NCBI GenBank assembly: GCA_903900845.1
Contig: CAIUOU010000011.1
Location: 1 to 63,467 of the forward strand
DNA from: an uncultured Opitutia bacterium
GTDB taxonomy: Bacteria; Verrucomicrobiota; Verrucomicrobiia; Opitutales; Opitutaceae
Reading direction: 5' to 3'
Length of the DNA: 63,467 nucleotides
Within the stretch, counting starts at the first letter, position 1. The number at the start of each line of letters is the position of its first letter. The position numbers were made by a program, and so were the translations under genes. The notes beneath the pieces are model-generated. The model saw nothing but the letters and a program-made list of their open reading frames with translations. It had not been told where the DNA came from and did no database searches. Below, one piece after another: positions 27,620 through 38,529 of this stretch.

Positions 27620-28459
27620 TCAGAGGTCCAGCACGCGGTCCATGCGGCGGGAGACGTCGGCGAGGTAGTCCCAGCCGCCACCTTTCACCTCGGCCGCCGC
27701 CCAGCCGGTGAAGCCGATCCTGCCAAGCTCGACGCGCACCGCGGACCAGTTGATGTCGCCATCGCCGATGGGGACGTCGAATCCCTTGTTCAGTCCCGTC
27801 TGCATCGCCTGCTTCTGGCTCCATTCCTTGACGTCGAGTTTCTGGGAGCGGCGACCAAGAACCTGCGCCCAATGCTCGGCGATGCCCCAGCGCATCATGT
27901 TGCCGATGTCGAAATGCACCTGCACCCAGGGGCTGCCGATCTCGTCGATGAACCGCGCCATGTCGAAGGGACTGATCAGGAAGGTGGCCCACACGTTTTC
28001 CACGAGCAGCTTGATCCGCTGGCGCTCCGCCTCGGGCGCCGCGGCGCGCAGTTGATCCCGGCAACGACTCCAATTGTCGACCAGCGGTTGCTGCTGGTCG
28101 TAACGAGCCACCACCAGCATGGAGTCTCCGCCAAGCTTCTTGGTGAGGGCGATGCCGTCATCCAGCTTCTCCGTGCGCGCACCCACGGTGCCGTCGATGA
28201 TCAGCCCGCTTTCCCGGCTGGCCGCCAACCACTCATCGGGGTTGGTGACGTGAGACAGGCTGGGCTCCACACCCTCGAAGCCGCAGGCGCGCAGCTTCCG
28301 GAAGGACTCGACCAGCGGGAGCCCCTTGGCGCCGGTGACCATGCCCCATTTCAAGGACTTGCGGATGCGCCCGGTGAACTGGCCGCCGCGGGCAGGGCGG
28401 GTGACGGCGAGGGCGCCGGCCAGGGCGGCGGTGTCGCGCAGAAAGGTGCGTCGTTTCAT
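27620..28459 (-). CDS. Tat-exported sugar isomerase/epimerase-like TIM-barrel protein
   Basis: 279 residues. The Tat leader MKRRTFLRDTAALAGALAVTRPARG is followed by a xylose-isomerase-like AP-endonuclease-2 fold: 'CGFEGVEPSLSHVT', 'RIKLLVENVWATF', 'VQVHFDIGNMMRWG' and 'GFTGWAAAEVKGGGWDYL'. The Glu, Asp and His residues at these strand ends are the expected metal ligands. Many such proteins act on sugars or inositols, but this one would act outside the cytoplasm, and its substrate is unknown. The ATG at 28459 is preferred because it gives the twin-Arg leader. No obvious ribosome site is present. Confidence 0.85.
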   Translation of the reverse strand: MKRRTFLRDTAALAGALAVTRPARGGQFTGRIRKSLKWGMVTGAKGLPLVESFRKLRACGFEGVEPSLSHVTNPDEWLAASRESGLIIDGTVGARTEKLDDGIALTKKLGGDSMLVVARYDQQQPLVDNWSRCRDQLRAAAPEAERQRIKLLVENVWATFLISPFDMARFIDEIGSPWVQVHFDIGNMMRWGIAEHWAQVLGRRSQKLDVKEWSQKQAMQTGLNKGFDVPIGDGDINWSAVRVELGRIGFTGWAAAEVKGGGWDYLADVSRRMDRVLDL

Positions 28460-28613
28460 GGAGAAGGGGATATCGGGGGATGCGCCGCCGCGAAAGGATT
28501 CCGCGGCGGTCGGGGGACGGTCGGGAGGGTTACAACCCGGAAGGTGCGGGGCAATCCTGCCCGCGAGAGAATCGGCTTTCATCGCCCGTGATTACCCCGA
28601 CGATGGATCTCGC

Positions 28614-29411
28614 ATGCATTCACCGGAGCTCCTTTCCCGCATCGAGGCCGCGGAGGCCGCGGTGCTCGCCCAGACCGAATTGCTGCACCGCGAGTTCGGG
28701 CGGGTGGAGAGCCGTTGGAAGCACGATGGCACGCGTGTCACGGCGATCGATGTGGCGATCTCGGAGAATATTTTCCGTCTGCTATCGGCCCGATTCGGCG
28801 CGGACCAGTTCCTGAGCGAGGAGCTGGCGGAGACGGATCGGCCGATCCCGGTCACCGCGCCCTACGCATGGGTGCTCGATCCGATCGACGGCACGAACAA
28901 CTTCGCGCTCGGCATTGCGTGCTGCGCGATCTCGCTCGCGCTGCTGAAGGACGGGGAGCCGGTCTACGGCGTGGTCTACGACCTGGCGCGGCGGCGGCTG
29001 ATCCGCGGCGGCCCCGGTTTCGGCGTGCGCGACGGGGATCGTGAGGTGCGCGTGAACGCCGCGCCGCTCTCACGCGAGTCGCTGGTGGGATTCCACAGCC
29101 CGCATGATCCGGCTTACGCCGCGATGGCGGCCCGGGTCACCGGCGCCTTCAAGGTGCGCGCGCTCGGTTCCGCCACGCTTCACCTGGCCTACGTGGCGGC
29201 GGGGCTGTTCGACGGCTGCGTGGATTTCAACGTGAAGATCTGGGATCTCGCGGCCGCTATCCCGCTGGTCCGGGCAGCGGGCGGGGAAGTGCGTTTTCTC
29301 AACGGTCAACAGCTGCCGGTGCGGACGTTCGATCTCCGGATGCGCAAGATCCTTTATCTGGCCGGGTCCCCGGCGATGGCCGAGCGCCTCGGTGAGCTCA
29401 TGCGGGACTGA
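28614..29411 (+). CDS. Inositol-monophosphatase-family phosphatase
   Basis: 265 residues, usual length. The metal-binding motifs 'WVLDPIDGTNNFA' and 'WDLAAAIPLVRAAGGEV' identify the Mg-dependent IMPase superfamily. 'DQFLSEEL' carries the first acidic ligand (the E of EE). The family includes inositol-1-phosphatase, fructose-1,6-bisphosphatase and CysQ; I cannot choose between them. The start at 28614 is uncertain because several upstream in-frame codons are possible. It ends 14 bases before the convergent prfC stop. Confidence 0.87.
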   Translation: MHSPELLSRIEAAEAAVLAQTELLHREFGRVESRWKHDGTRVTAIDVAISENIFRLLSARFGADQFLSEELAETDRPIPVTAPYAWVLDPIDGTNNFALGIACCAISLALLKDGEPVYGVVYDLARRRLIRGGPGFGVRDGDREVRVNAAPLSRESLVGFHSPHDPAYAAMAARVTGAFKVRALGSATLHLAYVAAGLFDGCVDFNVKIWDLAAAIPLVRAAGGEVRFLNGQQLPVRTFDLRMRKILYLAGSPAMAERLGELMRD

Positions 29412-29425
29412 GACCCGCGGCGTGG

Positions 29426-31072
29426 TCAGCGGGTCTGCTCGAGCGGCAATTCGTGGAGCTTCAGCTCCGGGTTCTTCTCGCAGAAGTACCGCATCGTCCA
29501 CTCCGACGGAAAGAGCACGACGGGGTGGTCGAACTTGTCGGTGCCGAAGCTGACGCCGCTCGCGATGATCAGGTTGCCGGGCTGGGCGAGGCTCGGGTGC
29601 GGCTCCACCCAGCGAAGCAGGTTCCAGGGCGTGGGTGTGAGGCGGGACTCGGCGTTGTACTCGCTCTGCAGGCGCCACTGCACGACTTCGAACTGCAGCG
29701 GTCCGACCGCGGCGAGCAGGGTTGAACCCGGCGGGGCGTTGCGGGCGTTGAACGCCTGCACGACGCCCTCCTGCAGCAGCTGCTCGAGTCCTGCCCGGTA
29801 TTTCTTGGCGTCACCCGCGTTGGGGTTCGAGATGAAGGTGAAGACCTCGGGCGGGAAGCGCGGGATCTCGTCGTAGGCGATCGTCTTGTCCTCGGTGAGC
29901 GTGTCGCCGATGCCGAACTCGCCGTGGCCGACGAGGCCGATCACATCGCCCGGCCACGCCTCGTCGACCGTCTCGCGGTCCTGGCCGAAGAGCTTGTGGG
30001 AGGACGATAGTCGCACGTTTTTCCCGGAGCGCTGGTGCGTCACCATCATGTCGCGCTCGAATTTGCCCGAGCAAACCCGGAGGAAGGCGATGCGGTCGCG
30101 GTGCTTCGGATCCATGTTGGCCTGGATCTTGAAGACGAAGCCCGAGAACTTGCCGTGCTCGACGGGGATCACGCGGCCGCGCTCGGCGGGGGGCTCGGTG
30201 ATCACGGCGGCGGCCGGAGCGGGCGTCGCCGCGCGCCGCGGGGCCGGCGGGACGGAGTCATGGAGGAAGCCGTCCAACAGCAGCTGGATCCCGAAGTTGT
30301 TCACGGCGCTGCCGAAATAGACCGGCGTCTGCCGCCCGGTGCGGATGGCCTCGAGATCGAAGGGGTGGCCGGCCCCGTCGAGCATGGCCAGCTGCTCCTT
30401 CACCTCGTTGAAAGTGTAGTCGTCCAGCTTCTCACGCACGAGCGGATCGTCCAGCGATGCCACGCTCACCGGCGCTTGGTATTTTCCGCCAGGAACACGC
30501 TCGAAGAGGTGCACCTGCCGCGAACGGCGGTCGAACACGCCGCGAAACGAGGTCCCGTTGCCGAGGGGCCAGATGACCGGCGAGGATTGGAGCCCGAGCA
30601 CCGTCTCAAGCTCGTCGAGCAGCTCGAGCGCATTGCGCGTCGGCCGGTCGCACTTGTTCATGAAGGTGAAGATCGGCACCCCGCGTCGGCGGCAGACTTC
30701 GAACAGCTTGCGGGTCTGCGACTCCACGCCCTTGGCCGCGTCGATCACCATCAGCGCGGCGTCGACCGCGGTGAGCACCCGGTAGGTGTCCTCCGAGAAG
30801 TCCTTGTGGCCGGGGGTATCGAGCAGGTTGACCGCATAACCACCGTAATCGAATTGCAGCACGGTCGAGCTGATCGAGATGCCACGCTGCTTTTCCAGCT
30901 CCATCCAGTCCGAGGTCGTCGCCCGCTGGTTCTTGCGCGCCGTCACGGCGCCAGCGAGGTGGATGGCGTTGCCGTAGAGCAGGAACTTCTCCGTCAGCGT
31001 CGTCTTGCCCGCGTCGGGATGCGAGATGATCGCAAAGGTGCGGCGGCGGGCGATTTCTTCGGCGGGAGACAC
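29426..31072 (-). CDS. prfC: Peptide chain release factor 3
   Basis: 548 residues, close to the normal 530. RF3 is a GTPase that recycles RF1/RF2 from the ribosome. G1 is 'SHPDAGKTTLTEK', G3 is 'LLDTPGHKDFSEDT' and G4 is 'FMNKCDRPTRNALELLDE'. Domain 2 and 3 motifs ('VFKIQANMDPKHRDRIAFLRVCSGKF', 'FEVVQWRLQSEYN') follow. A short Ala/Pro-rich insert at about 295-315 is extra. No ATG fits, so the GTG at 31072 (VSPAEEIARRRTFAIISH) is chosen because it matches the family N-terminus. Confidence 0.95.
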   Translation of the reverse strand: MSPAEEIARRRTFAIISHPDAGKTTLTEKFLLYGNAIHLAGAVTARKNQRATTSDWMELEKQRGISISSTVLQFDYGGYAVNLLDTPGHKDFSEDTYRVLTAVDAALMVIDAAKGVESQTRKLFEVCRRRGVPIFTFMNKCDRPTRNALELLDELETVLGLQSSPVIWPLGNGTSFRGVFDRRSRQVHLFERVPGGKYQAPVSVASLDDPLVREKLDDYTFNEVKEQLAMLDGAGHPFDLEAIRTGRQTPVYFGSAVNNFGIQLLLDGFLHDSVPPAPRRAATPAPAAAVITEPPAERGRVIPVEHGKFSGFVFKIQANMDPKHRDRIAFLRVCSGKFERDMMVTHQRSGKNVRLSSSHKLFGQDRETVDEAWPGDVIGLVGHGEFGIGDTLTEDKTIAYDEIPRFPPEVFTFISNPNAGDAKKYRAGLEQLLQEGVVQAFNARNAPPGSTLLAAVGPLQFEVVQWRLQSEYNAESRLTPTPWNLLRWVEPHPSLAQPGNLIIASGVSFGTDKFDHPVVLFPSEWTMRYFCEKNPELKLHELPLEQTR

Positions 31073-31216
31073 GGTGGAGGTACGGGATCGGAGCTTGGTT
31101 CGGATTAAGCGGTCCAGCAAACGGAACGCGGTTTTCAGAGGGAAGCGGAAAACGTCCGCGGGCGCCGCGGAGATTTTCGCGTGGCGACGCGGCGGTTTCG
31201 CTGAACAGTTCGGGGC

Positions 31217-32386
<1,170 letters not shown>

Positions 32387-32391
32387 CCCCC

Positions 32392-32456
32392 CTAAGGGGT
32401 CAGGGCGTTTTTTGTTTAAAGCCCCGTTTTAAACGTTCAACGCCCTGACCCCTTAG
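32392..32456. repeat. REP-like nested palindrome with AAGGGGTCAGGGCGTT arms
   Basis: An 18-base perfect inverted repeat, CTAAGGGGTCAGGGCGTT (32392-32409) and its complement at 32439-32456, encloses a second 7-base stem (GTTTAAA 32414-32420, TTTAAAC 32428-32434). This resembles the GGGGTCA-type REP elements mobilised by RAYT/IS200-like transposases. It sits between convergent genes, where it could also stop transcription from both sides. The right arm contains the stop codon of the next gene. No RAYT gene is in the window. Confidence 0.8.
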
Positions 32457-33100
32457 CGGAGGGTTTTGTCGAGCTGGCGGCGCATCTCCCGGAGTTCGTC
32501 GAGTTGCTTCTGGAGCAGCTGCTTCTCCTCGGCCTTCTGGGCGATGGCGATCTGCTCGATGATGTCCTTCTCCGCCTCCAGGAGCTCGAGGCGCTCGGCG
32601 GCGACACGCTTGCGGTACGACGCGGACTCGCCGCCGAAGACCGAAAGCGCCGAGGAAACCTTGGCGTTGTTCAAAGCGGAGTCGGTCTCGGAAGTCTTCA
32701 GGTTCCGCTTCTCGCGCTCGATCTCCTGGTCCTGTTTGTGGAGGTCCTGGGCCAGCTGGTAATCGCGCTCGGAGAACTTGCCCTTTCGCACCTCCATCTT
32801 CGGGAGGACGGTCGTGGAGGCTTTTTCGCCCTCGGGTTTCGCGGTGGCGGACTCGTTGGAGGCAGAAGTGCCGGCCGGGACTGCGGCGGATGTGGCGGGT
32901 GCAGTTGCAGCGGCGGGCGGTCGATTGGCGGAGGAGGGTGCGGCGGTCTTCGCGGTGGGGGCTTTTTTCGCGTCCTCGGCGGCGCGGGCCCGGAGGGCGT
33001 CGCGGACGCTAGGGCGCGGCGGTTCCGTTGGCTCGGGGGGCGACTGGGCGAAGGCGAGCGAGGCGGCCAGCGGGGCCAGGAGGGCGAGCACGGCTTTCAT
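32453..33100 (-). CDS. Exported coiled-coil protein of unknown function
   Basis: 215 residues. A signal peptide (MKAVLALLAPLAASLAFAQ) leads into an Ala/Pro/Thr-rich segment (about 20-95) and then a Lys/Glu-rich coiled coil (about 105-215) with heptads such as 'RLELLEAEKDIIEQIAIAQKAEEKQ' shortened to its core. I recognise no family. The region may act as a periplasmic spacer or scaffold. A terminator for the upstream eno gene lies just before it, so it should have its own promoter. Its stop codon lies inside the REP-like palindrome. Confidence 0.65.
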   Translation of the reverse strand: MKAVLALLAPLAASLAFAQSPPEPTEPPRPSVRDALRARAAEDAKKAPTAKTAAPSSANRPPAAATAPATSAAVPAGTSASNESATAKPEGEKASTTVLPKMEVRKGKFSERDYQLAQDLHKQDQEIEREKRNLKTSETDSALNNAKVSSALSVFGGESASYRKRVAAERLELLEAEKDIIEQIAIAQKAEEKQLLQKQLDELREMRRQLDKTLR

Positions 33101-33140
33101 CCTGCAAAAATAGCCGGGTCCGGCGGGGTGTCGAGGTCCA

Positions 33141-33169
33141 CAAAAAAGGCCGGTCTTGCGACCGGCCTT
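33141..33169 (-). terminator. Rho-independent terminator after eno
   Basis: A perfect 10-base stem on the minus strand, AAGGCCGGTC (33146-33155) and GACCGGCCTT (33160-33169), with loop TTGC, is followed by a run of six T (bases 33142-33147). Confidence 0.92.
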
Positions 33170-33187
33170 GGGTGGCGAAGGGATGGC

Positions 33188-34510
<1,323 letters not shown>

Positions 34511-34654
34511 TCAGGAAAAGTGACGCGGCGGGAGAGGGGAAGGGCAAAGTTGGGCGGGAGGAACCGGGAGGGCTTGGGCAAGGGGAGAAGGAAGGCCCGG
34601 ACAAAATGCCGGCTGGGCAAAGGCTGGCCGGTGCTTAGGTTCCGATTCCCCACC

Positions 34655-35905
34655 ATGAAGCGCTCCCTGCTTTTCATCCTGTTTGCGTCCTTGATCGCGT
34701 TGGTGCCGACGTCGCTCGCCGCCGCGGAAGCGAAGCCGGCGCTGGATTCGTCCGGTCACCCGTTCGACCTGAAGACGCTCGCGATCGGCGAATCCGCCCC
34801 GGACTTCGCGTTGCCCGGGATCGATGGCCGCGTCTGGCGGCTGGCGGACTTGAGCGGGACGGACGTGCTCATGGTGCTGTTCACCTCAAACCATTGCCCG
34901 ACCTCGCACGGCATCGAGGGCCGACTCAAGAAACTGCGCGATGACCTGCGAGGACGCAGCGTGTCGATTGTGGCGATAAACCCCAACCACCCCGATGGCT
35001 TGAGCGTGAATGAGCTCGGCTATGGCGAGTACGGCGACTCGTTCGAAGAGATGAAGCCCTACGCGGCGAAGCTGGGTTGGGATTTTCCGTATCTCTACGA
35101 CGGGGAAAAGCAGCTCACCGCACGCGCTTACGGCTGCCTGGCCACCCCGCATGTGTTTATTTTCGATCGCTCCCGCCGGCTGCGCTACGCCGGGGCGTTT
35201 GACGACTCGCGCTATCCGCAGGAGGAGACCGTCAAGAAGCACTACGCGCGGGATGCGATCAATGCCCTGCTCGCCGGGCGGGCCGTGCCGGTGGAGACGA
35301 CGAAGCCGTTCGGCTGCTCAACCAAGTGGCGGGAAAAGCGCGCCAAGCATGTCGAGACCGAGGCGGCTTGGACGAAGATTTCGGTCAACCTCGGGCCGAT
35401 CGACGCCGCCGGGGTGGCCGCGCTCCGCGCGAACGCGACGGGTCGTTTTCGCCTCATCAACGTTTGGGCGACCTGGTGCGCGCCCTGCGTGCAGGAGTTT
35501 CCCGACCTGGTCGCGATCGCGCGGAAGTTTGATCTGCGCGAGTTCGACTTCATCACGCTCAGTCTCGACGACCCCGCGCAGAGCGCGAAGGCCAAGGCCT
35601 TTCTCGAGCGCCAGGGTGCGGGGATGACCACCCGCAGCTTGAATTCCGCAAAGCGCGAGGGTCGGACCACGAACCACTACCTTTTCTCGGGGGCCCGGCC
35701 GGAGGACCTGCTCAATGCCCTCGATCCGAAGGCGCCGGGCCAGATCCCCCACACGGTGCTCGTCGCGCCGGGCGGCGAGATCCTTTGGCGGCACACGGGG
35801 GTGATCGACCGCTCCGCGGCCATCGATCGCATCCTCGCGGCCATGACGCCCTACTACCAGCCCGAGGCCGGCCGCGCGCCGCGGGCGACCCCGGCAAAGA
35901 AGTAA
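34655..35905 (+). CDS. Exported protein with two thioredoxin-fold domains
   Basis: 416 residues. A signal peptide (SLLFILFASLIALVPTSLAA) is followed by an AhpC/redoxin-like domain (about 35-215), whose peroxidatic-like position is in 'MVLFTSNHCPTSHG'. A single Cys sits there; the second Cys of a CxxC pair is absent. The second domain (about 235-400) is TlpA-like with a full redox pair 'WATWCAPCVQEFP'. One domain may reduce the other, or the first may have lost full redox activity. The tail is Arg/Lys-rich (GRAPRATPAKK). The role is probably periplasmic thiol-disulfide exchange. Confidence 0.85.
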   Translation: MKRSLLFILFASLIALVPTSLAAAEAKPALDSSGHPFDLKTLAIGESAPDFALPGIDGRVWRLADLSGTDVLMVLFTSNHCPTSHGIEGRLKKLRDDLRGRSVSIVAINPNHPDGLSVNELGYGEYGDSFEEMKPYAAKLGWDFPYLYDGEKQLTARAYGCLATPHVFIFDRSRRLRYAGAFDDSRYPQEETVKKHYARDAINALLAGRAVPVETTKPFGCSTKWREKRAKHVETEAAWTKISVNLGPIDAAGVAALRANATGRFRLINVWATWCAPCVQEFPDLVAIARKFDLREFDFITLSLDDPAQSAKAKAFLERQGAGMTTRSLNSAKREGRTTNHYLFSGARPEDLLNALDPKAPGQIPHTVLVAPGGEILWRHTGVIDRSAAIDRILAAMTPYYQPEAGRAPRATPAKK

Positions 35906-35909
35906 CGGC

Positions 35910-37007
35910 TCAGCGGACGACCCGCGCGCCGCCGCCCTGGATCTGCTTCTCGACCTCCTTGCGCGTCGCCATCGAGGTGTCGCCGGGGGTGGTCGAGGCG
36001 AGGGCGCCGTGCGCGGCTCCGTAGTCGACCGCCCTCTGCGGGTCGTTGAACTCCAGGAAACCGAACTGCAGCCCGGAGGCGAAGCTGTCTCCGCCGCCCA
36101 CGCGGTCGAGGATCTCGAGCTCGGGGTACTGGCGGCTTTCAAAGAAATTGCCGTCGTGCCACAGCACCGCGGACCAATCGTTCTTTGTGGCCGTCACGAC
36201 GCGGCGGAGGGTGGTGGCGGCGACCTTGAAATTCGGGAACTCGCGGACCGCCGTCCGGATCATCTCCTTGAACGCGTCCAGCTCGATGCGGGACAGATTG
36301 TGGTCGGTGCCCTTCACCTCGAAGCCGAGCGACGCGGTGAAGTCCTCCTCATTGCCGATCATCACGTCGACATGCCGCGCGATCTCGCGGTTGATCTCGC
36401 GGGCCTTCTTCTGCCCGCCGATGCTCTTCCAGAGCGACGGGCGGTAATTGAGGTCGTAGCTGACGATCGTGCCGTGGCGCTTCGCGGCCTGCACGGCCTC
36501 GATGGCGAGCGCGGCGGTGGTCTCGGAGAGCGCGGCGAAGATGCCGCCGGTGTGGAACCACCGCGCGCCGATTCGGCCAAATATCAGATCCCAGTCGAAG
36601 TCGCCCGGCTTGAGCTGCGACGCGGCCGTGTTGCCACGGTCGGGCACGCCGACCGCGCCACGGATGCCGAAGCCGCGCTCGGTGAAGTTGAGGCCGTTGC
36701 GCACCGTGCGGCCGATGCCGTCGTCCTCCCGCCAGCGGATAAAGTCAGTGGCCACGCCCCCCTGCATGATGAAGTCCTCCACGAGGTGCCCCACCTCGTT
36801 GTCGACGAATGCCGTGCACACCGCGGTCTTCAGGCGGAAGCATTTCCGCAGACCACGTGAGGTGTTGTACTCCCCGCCGCCCTCCCAGGCCCGGAATTCG
36901 CGGGCGGTGCGGACGCGGCCCTCACCGGGATCGAGGCGGAGCATCACCTCTCCGAGGGAGACCTGGTCGAAACCGCACGAGGCGGCGGGTTTGATGGGAA
37001 GGCTCAT
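35910..37007 (-). CDS. PfkB-family sugar kinase, 2-keto-3-deoxygluconate kinase-like
   Basis: 365 residues. 'SLGEVMLRLDPGEGRVRTAREFRAWEGGGEYN' is the PfkB start. The C-terminal 'ILDRVGGGDSFASGLQFGF' is the GAGD-type catalytic region with the base Asp. Kinases of this shape phosphorylate 2-keto-3-deoxygluconate or related sugars. The xylonate dehydratase and the FAH-family enzyme elsewhere in the window make a keto-deoxy acid plausible. Start at 37007 (MSLPIKPAASCGFDQ); an upstream ATG would add noise. It ends 4 bases from the convergent thioredoxin gene. Confidence 0.85.
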   Translation of the reverse strand: MSLPIKPAASCGFDQVSLGEVMLRLDPGEGRVRTAREFRAWEGGGEYNTSRGLRKCFRLKTAVCTAFVDNEVGHLVEDFIMQGGVATDFIRWREDDGIGRTVRNGLNFTERGFGIRGAVGVPDRGNTAASQLKPGDFDWDLIFGRIGARWFHTGGIFAALSETTAALAIEAVQAAKRHGTIVSYDLNYRPSLWKSIGGQKKAREINREIARHVDVMIGNEEDFTASLGFEVKGTDHNLSRIELDAFKEMIRTAVREFPNFKVAATTLRRVVTATKNDWSAVLWHDGNFFESRQYPELEILDRVGGGDSFASGLQFGFLEFNDPQRAVDYGAAHGALASTTPGDTSMATRKEVEKQIQGGGARVVR

Positions 37008-37220
37008 GGTCGAAGGCCGTCGAGCGAAGGCGGAAGGCGGGGCCCCCGCAAGGCGCTTCCCGGCCCTGGAAATCCCGGCATCGCTCCGGGGATAGGTGGG
37101 GCCGGAGTTGGGAAACGGGAGGGCGCGTTCCCGCGGATCGCGACGACACAGACGGTGAAGCGCGGTCGGCATGGCGGCCGTGCAGGGAAGTCGCCGGTCG
37201 GATTCGAATGGGGCAAGGGT

Positions 37221-37266
37221 GGGAAAAAGTCCGGAAGGCGGCCTCGTGCGAAGAGCCGCCTTCCGG
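37221..37266 (-). terminator. Rho-independent terminator after the EF-hand gene
   Basis: A perfect 12-base stem, CCGGAAGGCGGC (37231-37242) and GCCGCCTTCCGG (37255-37266), is followed on the minus strand by ACTTTTTCCC. It ends the small EF-hand gene. Confidence 0.88.
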
Positions 37267-37281
37267 CAAGGAGGGCGGCGC

Positions 37282-37572
37282 TCAGCGCGCGGCGGTCTCC
37301 TTCTTGGCGCGGGGCTTCCGGGCGGGGGCGAACTCCTCGCCGCTGAGAGAGCCGTCCTTGTTCTTATCAAGGCGGCCGAACTTCGCCTTCGCGGCGGCAC
37401 CGTCCATCGCCGACTGGTGGGCGGTGGTGTACTCGCGAAGCGAGACCTTGCCGTCGAGGTCGGCGTCGGCGACCACGAAGGTGATCTTCGAGGTCTTCTT
37501 GTCAGCCGCGATGGCGGCCGTGCCCAGGATCAGGAATGCGACCAGGGTCGCGGGGATCAGGTTGTTTTTCAT
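37282..37572 (-). CDS. Small exported EF-hand protein
   Basis: 96 residues. A signal peptide (MKNNLIPATLVAFLILGTAAIAA) leads into two EF-hand loops: 'DADLDGKVSLREY' and 'DKNKDGSLSGEEF'. Both have the Dx(D/N)xDG pattern and final Glu, so calcium binding is expected. The end is basic (ARKPRAKKETAAR). It may be a secreted calcium-buffering or sensor protein; no partner is visible. The start at 37572 is fixed by the leader. Its own terminator lies just after the stop. Confidence 0.88.
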   Translation of the reverse strand: MKNNLIPATLVAFLILGTAAIAADKKTSKITFVVADADLDGKVSLREYTTAHQSAMDGAAAKAKFGRLDKNKDGSLSGEEFAPARKPRAKKETAAR

Positions 37573-37862
37573 TTTTTCGTTTGGATTATGCCCGGCCGCC
37601 GTGAGTGGTGGCTTGGGGCGGTGAGCACGCTGGCGGCGCGGCGGCGAGCCGCGACGCCGCCGAGACCCCGAAATTGGGGTGATGCCAATGCGGTGATCCG
37701 CATGGTTTCGCGCGTGAGAAATCGCCGCGGCAGCGGACAACGTGAGATCCGAGGGCGCACCCCCGGCTACACCGTGGAGTGGGCCGCTGCTCCTTGATAC
37801 CGCCGGCGTTGCGAAATGATCCGGTCGAAGGCATGACACCATGCATGTCCGCAGAGGGAATC

Positions 37863-38465
37863 ATGTTTCTTTCCGACGATCCCGCGCTCGGGCCGGTGAT
37901 CCGGCGCGTGGGGCCGATCGCCTTGAAGGCGCGCCGGCTGACGCCGTACGAGTCGTTGGTGCGGGCGGTGATCCATCAACAGCTGAGTGGGAAGGCGGCG
38001 GCGACGATCCTCGGGCGTTTCCAGGAGCGTTTCGGCGCGGGCGGGTTTCCCGTCCCGGAGTCGGTGCTCGGCGCGTCCGACGAGAAACTCCGGGCGGTGG
38101 GGCTCTCCGGGCAGAAAGCCTCCTACCTGCGTGGCGTGGCGCGCGCCGCGGCGGACGGCACGTTGCCGACGTTGCGCCAGTGCAGTCGGATGGAGGACGA
38201 GGCGATCATCGCGACGCTGACGACCTTGAAAGGCGTGGGGCGCTGGACGGTGGAGATGTTCCTGATCTTCAACCTTGGCCGTCCGGATGTCTTGCCGGCG
38301 CTCGATCTCGGTGTGCGGCGGGGATTCCAGATCGCGCACCGACGCCGCCAAATGCCCGAGCCGAAGGTGCTCGCGCGGCACGGCGCGCGGTGGGCGCCAC
38401 ACCGCACGCAGGCGACGCTTTATCTTTGGAAGGCGGCCGACGGTGCCGCGTCGCCGTCGGCGTAA
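37863..38465 (+). CDS. AlkA-like DNA-3-methyladenine glycosylase (HhH-GPD)
   Basis: About 200 residues. It removes alkylated bases from DNA. The core 'YESLVRAVIHQQLSGKAAATI' and the helix-hairpin-helix 'LTTLKGVGRWTVEMFLIFNLGRPDVLPALDLGVRRGF' are diagnostic, with the catalytic Asp in 'PALDLG'. It lacks the extra N-terminal domain of E. coli AlkA, as is usual for the shorter type. Several ATGs are possible (37833, 37845, 37863); 37863 has AGAGGG four bases upstream. It converges on sucD. Confidence 0.88.
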   Translation: MFLSDDPALGPVIRRVGPIALKARRLTPYESLVRAVIHQQLSGKAAATILGRFQERFGAGGFPVPESVLGASDEKLRAVGLSGQKASYLRGVARAAADGTLPTLRQCSRMEDEAIIATLTTLKGVGRWTVEMFLIFNLGRPDVLPALDLGVRRGFQIAHRRRQMPEPKVLARHGARWAPHRTQATLYLWKAADGAASPSA

Positions 38466-38468
38466 GCC

Positions 38469-38500
38469 GGAAAAACAAAAGGGCGGGCCGGAGCCCGCCC
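38469..38500 (-). terminator. Rho-independent terminator after sucD
   Basis: A perfect 8-base stem GGGCGGGC (38481-38488) and GCCCGCCC (38493-38500), with loop CGGA, is followed on the minus strand by TTTTGTTTTT, the same tail as the terminator in front of rimO. Confidence 0.9.
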
Positions 38501-38529
38501 TCGATGAAATCGCCAGATTCGGCGAAAGC

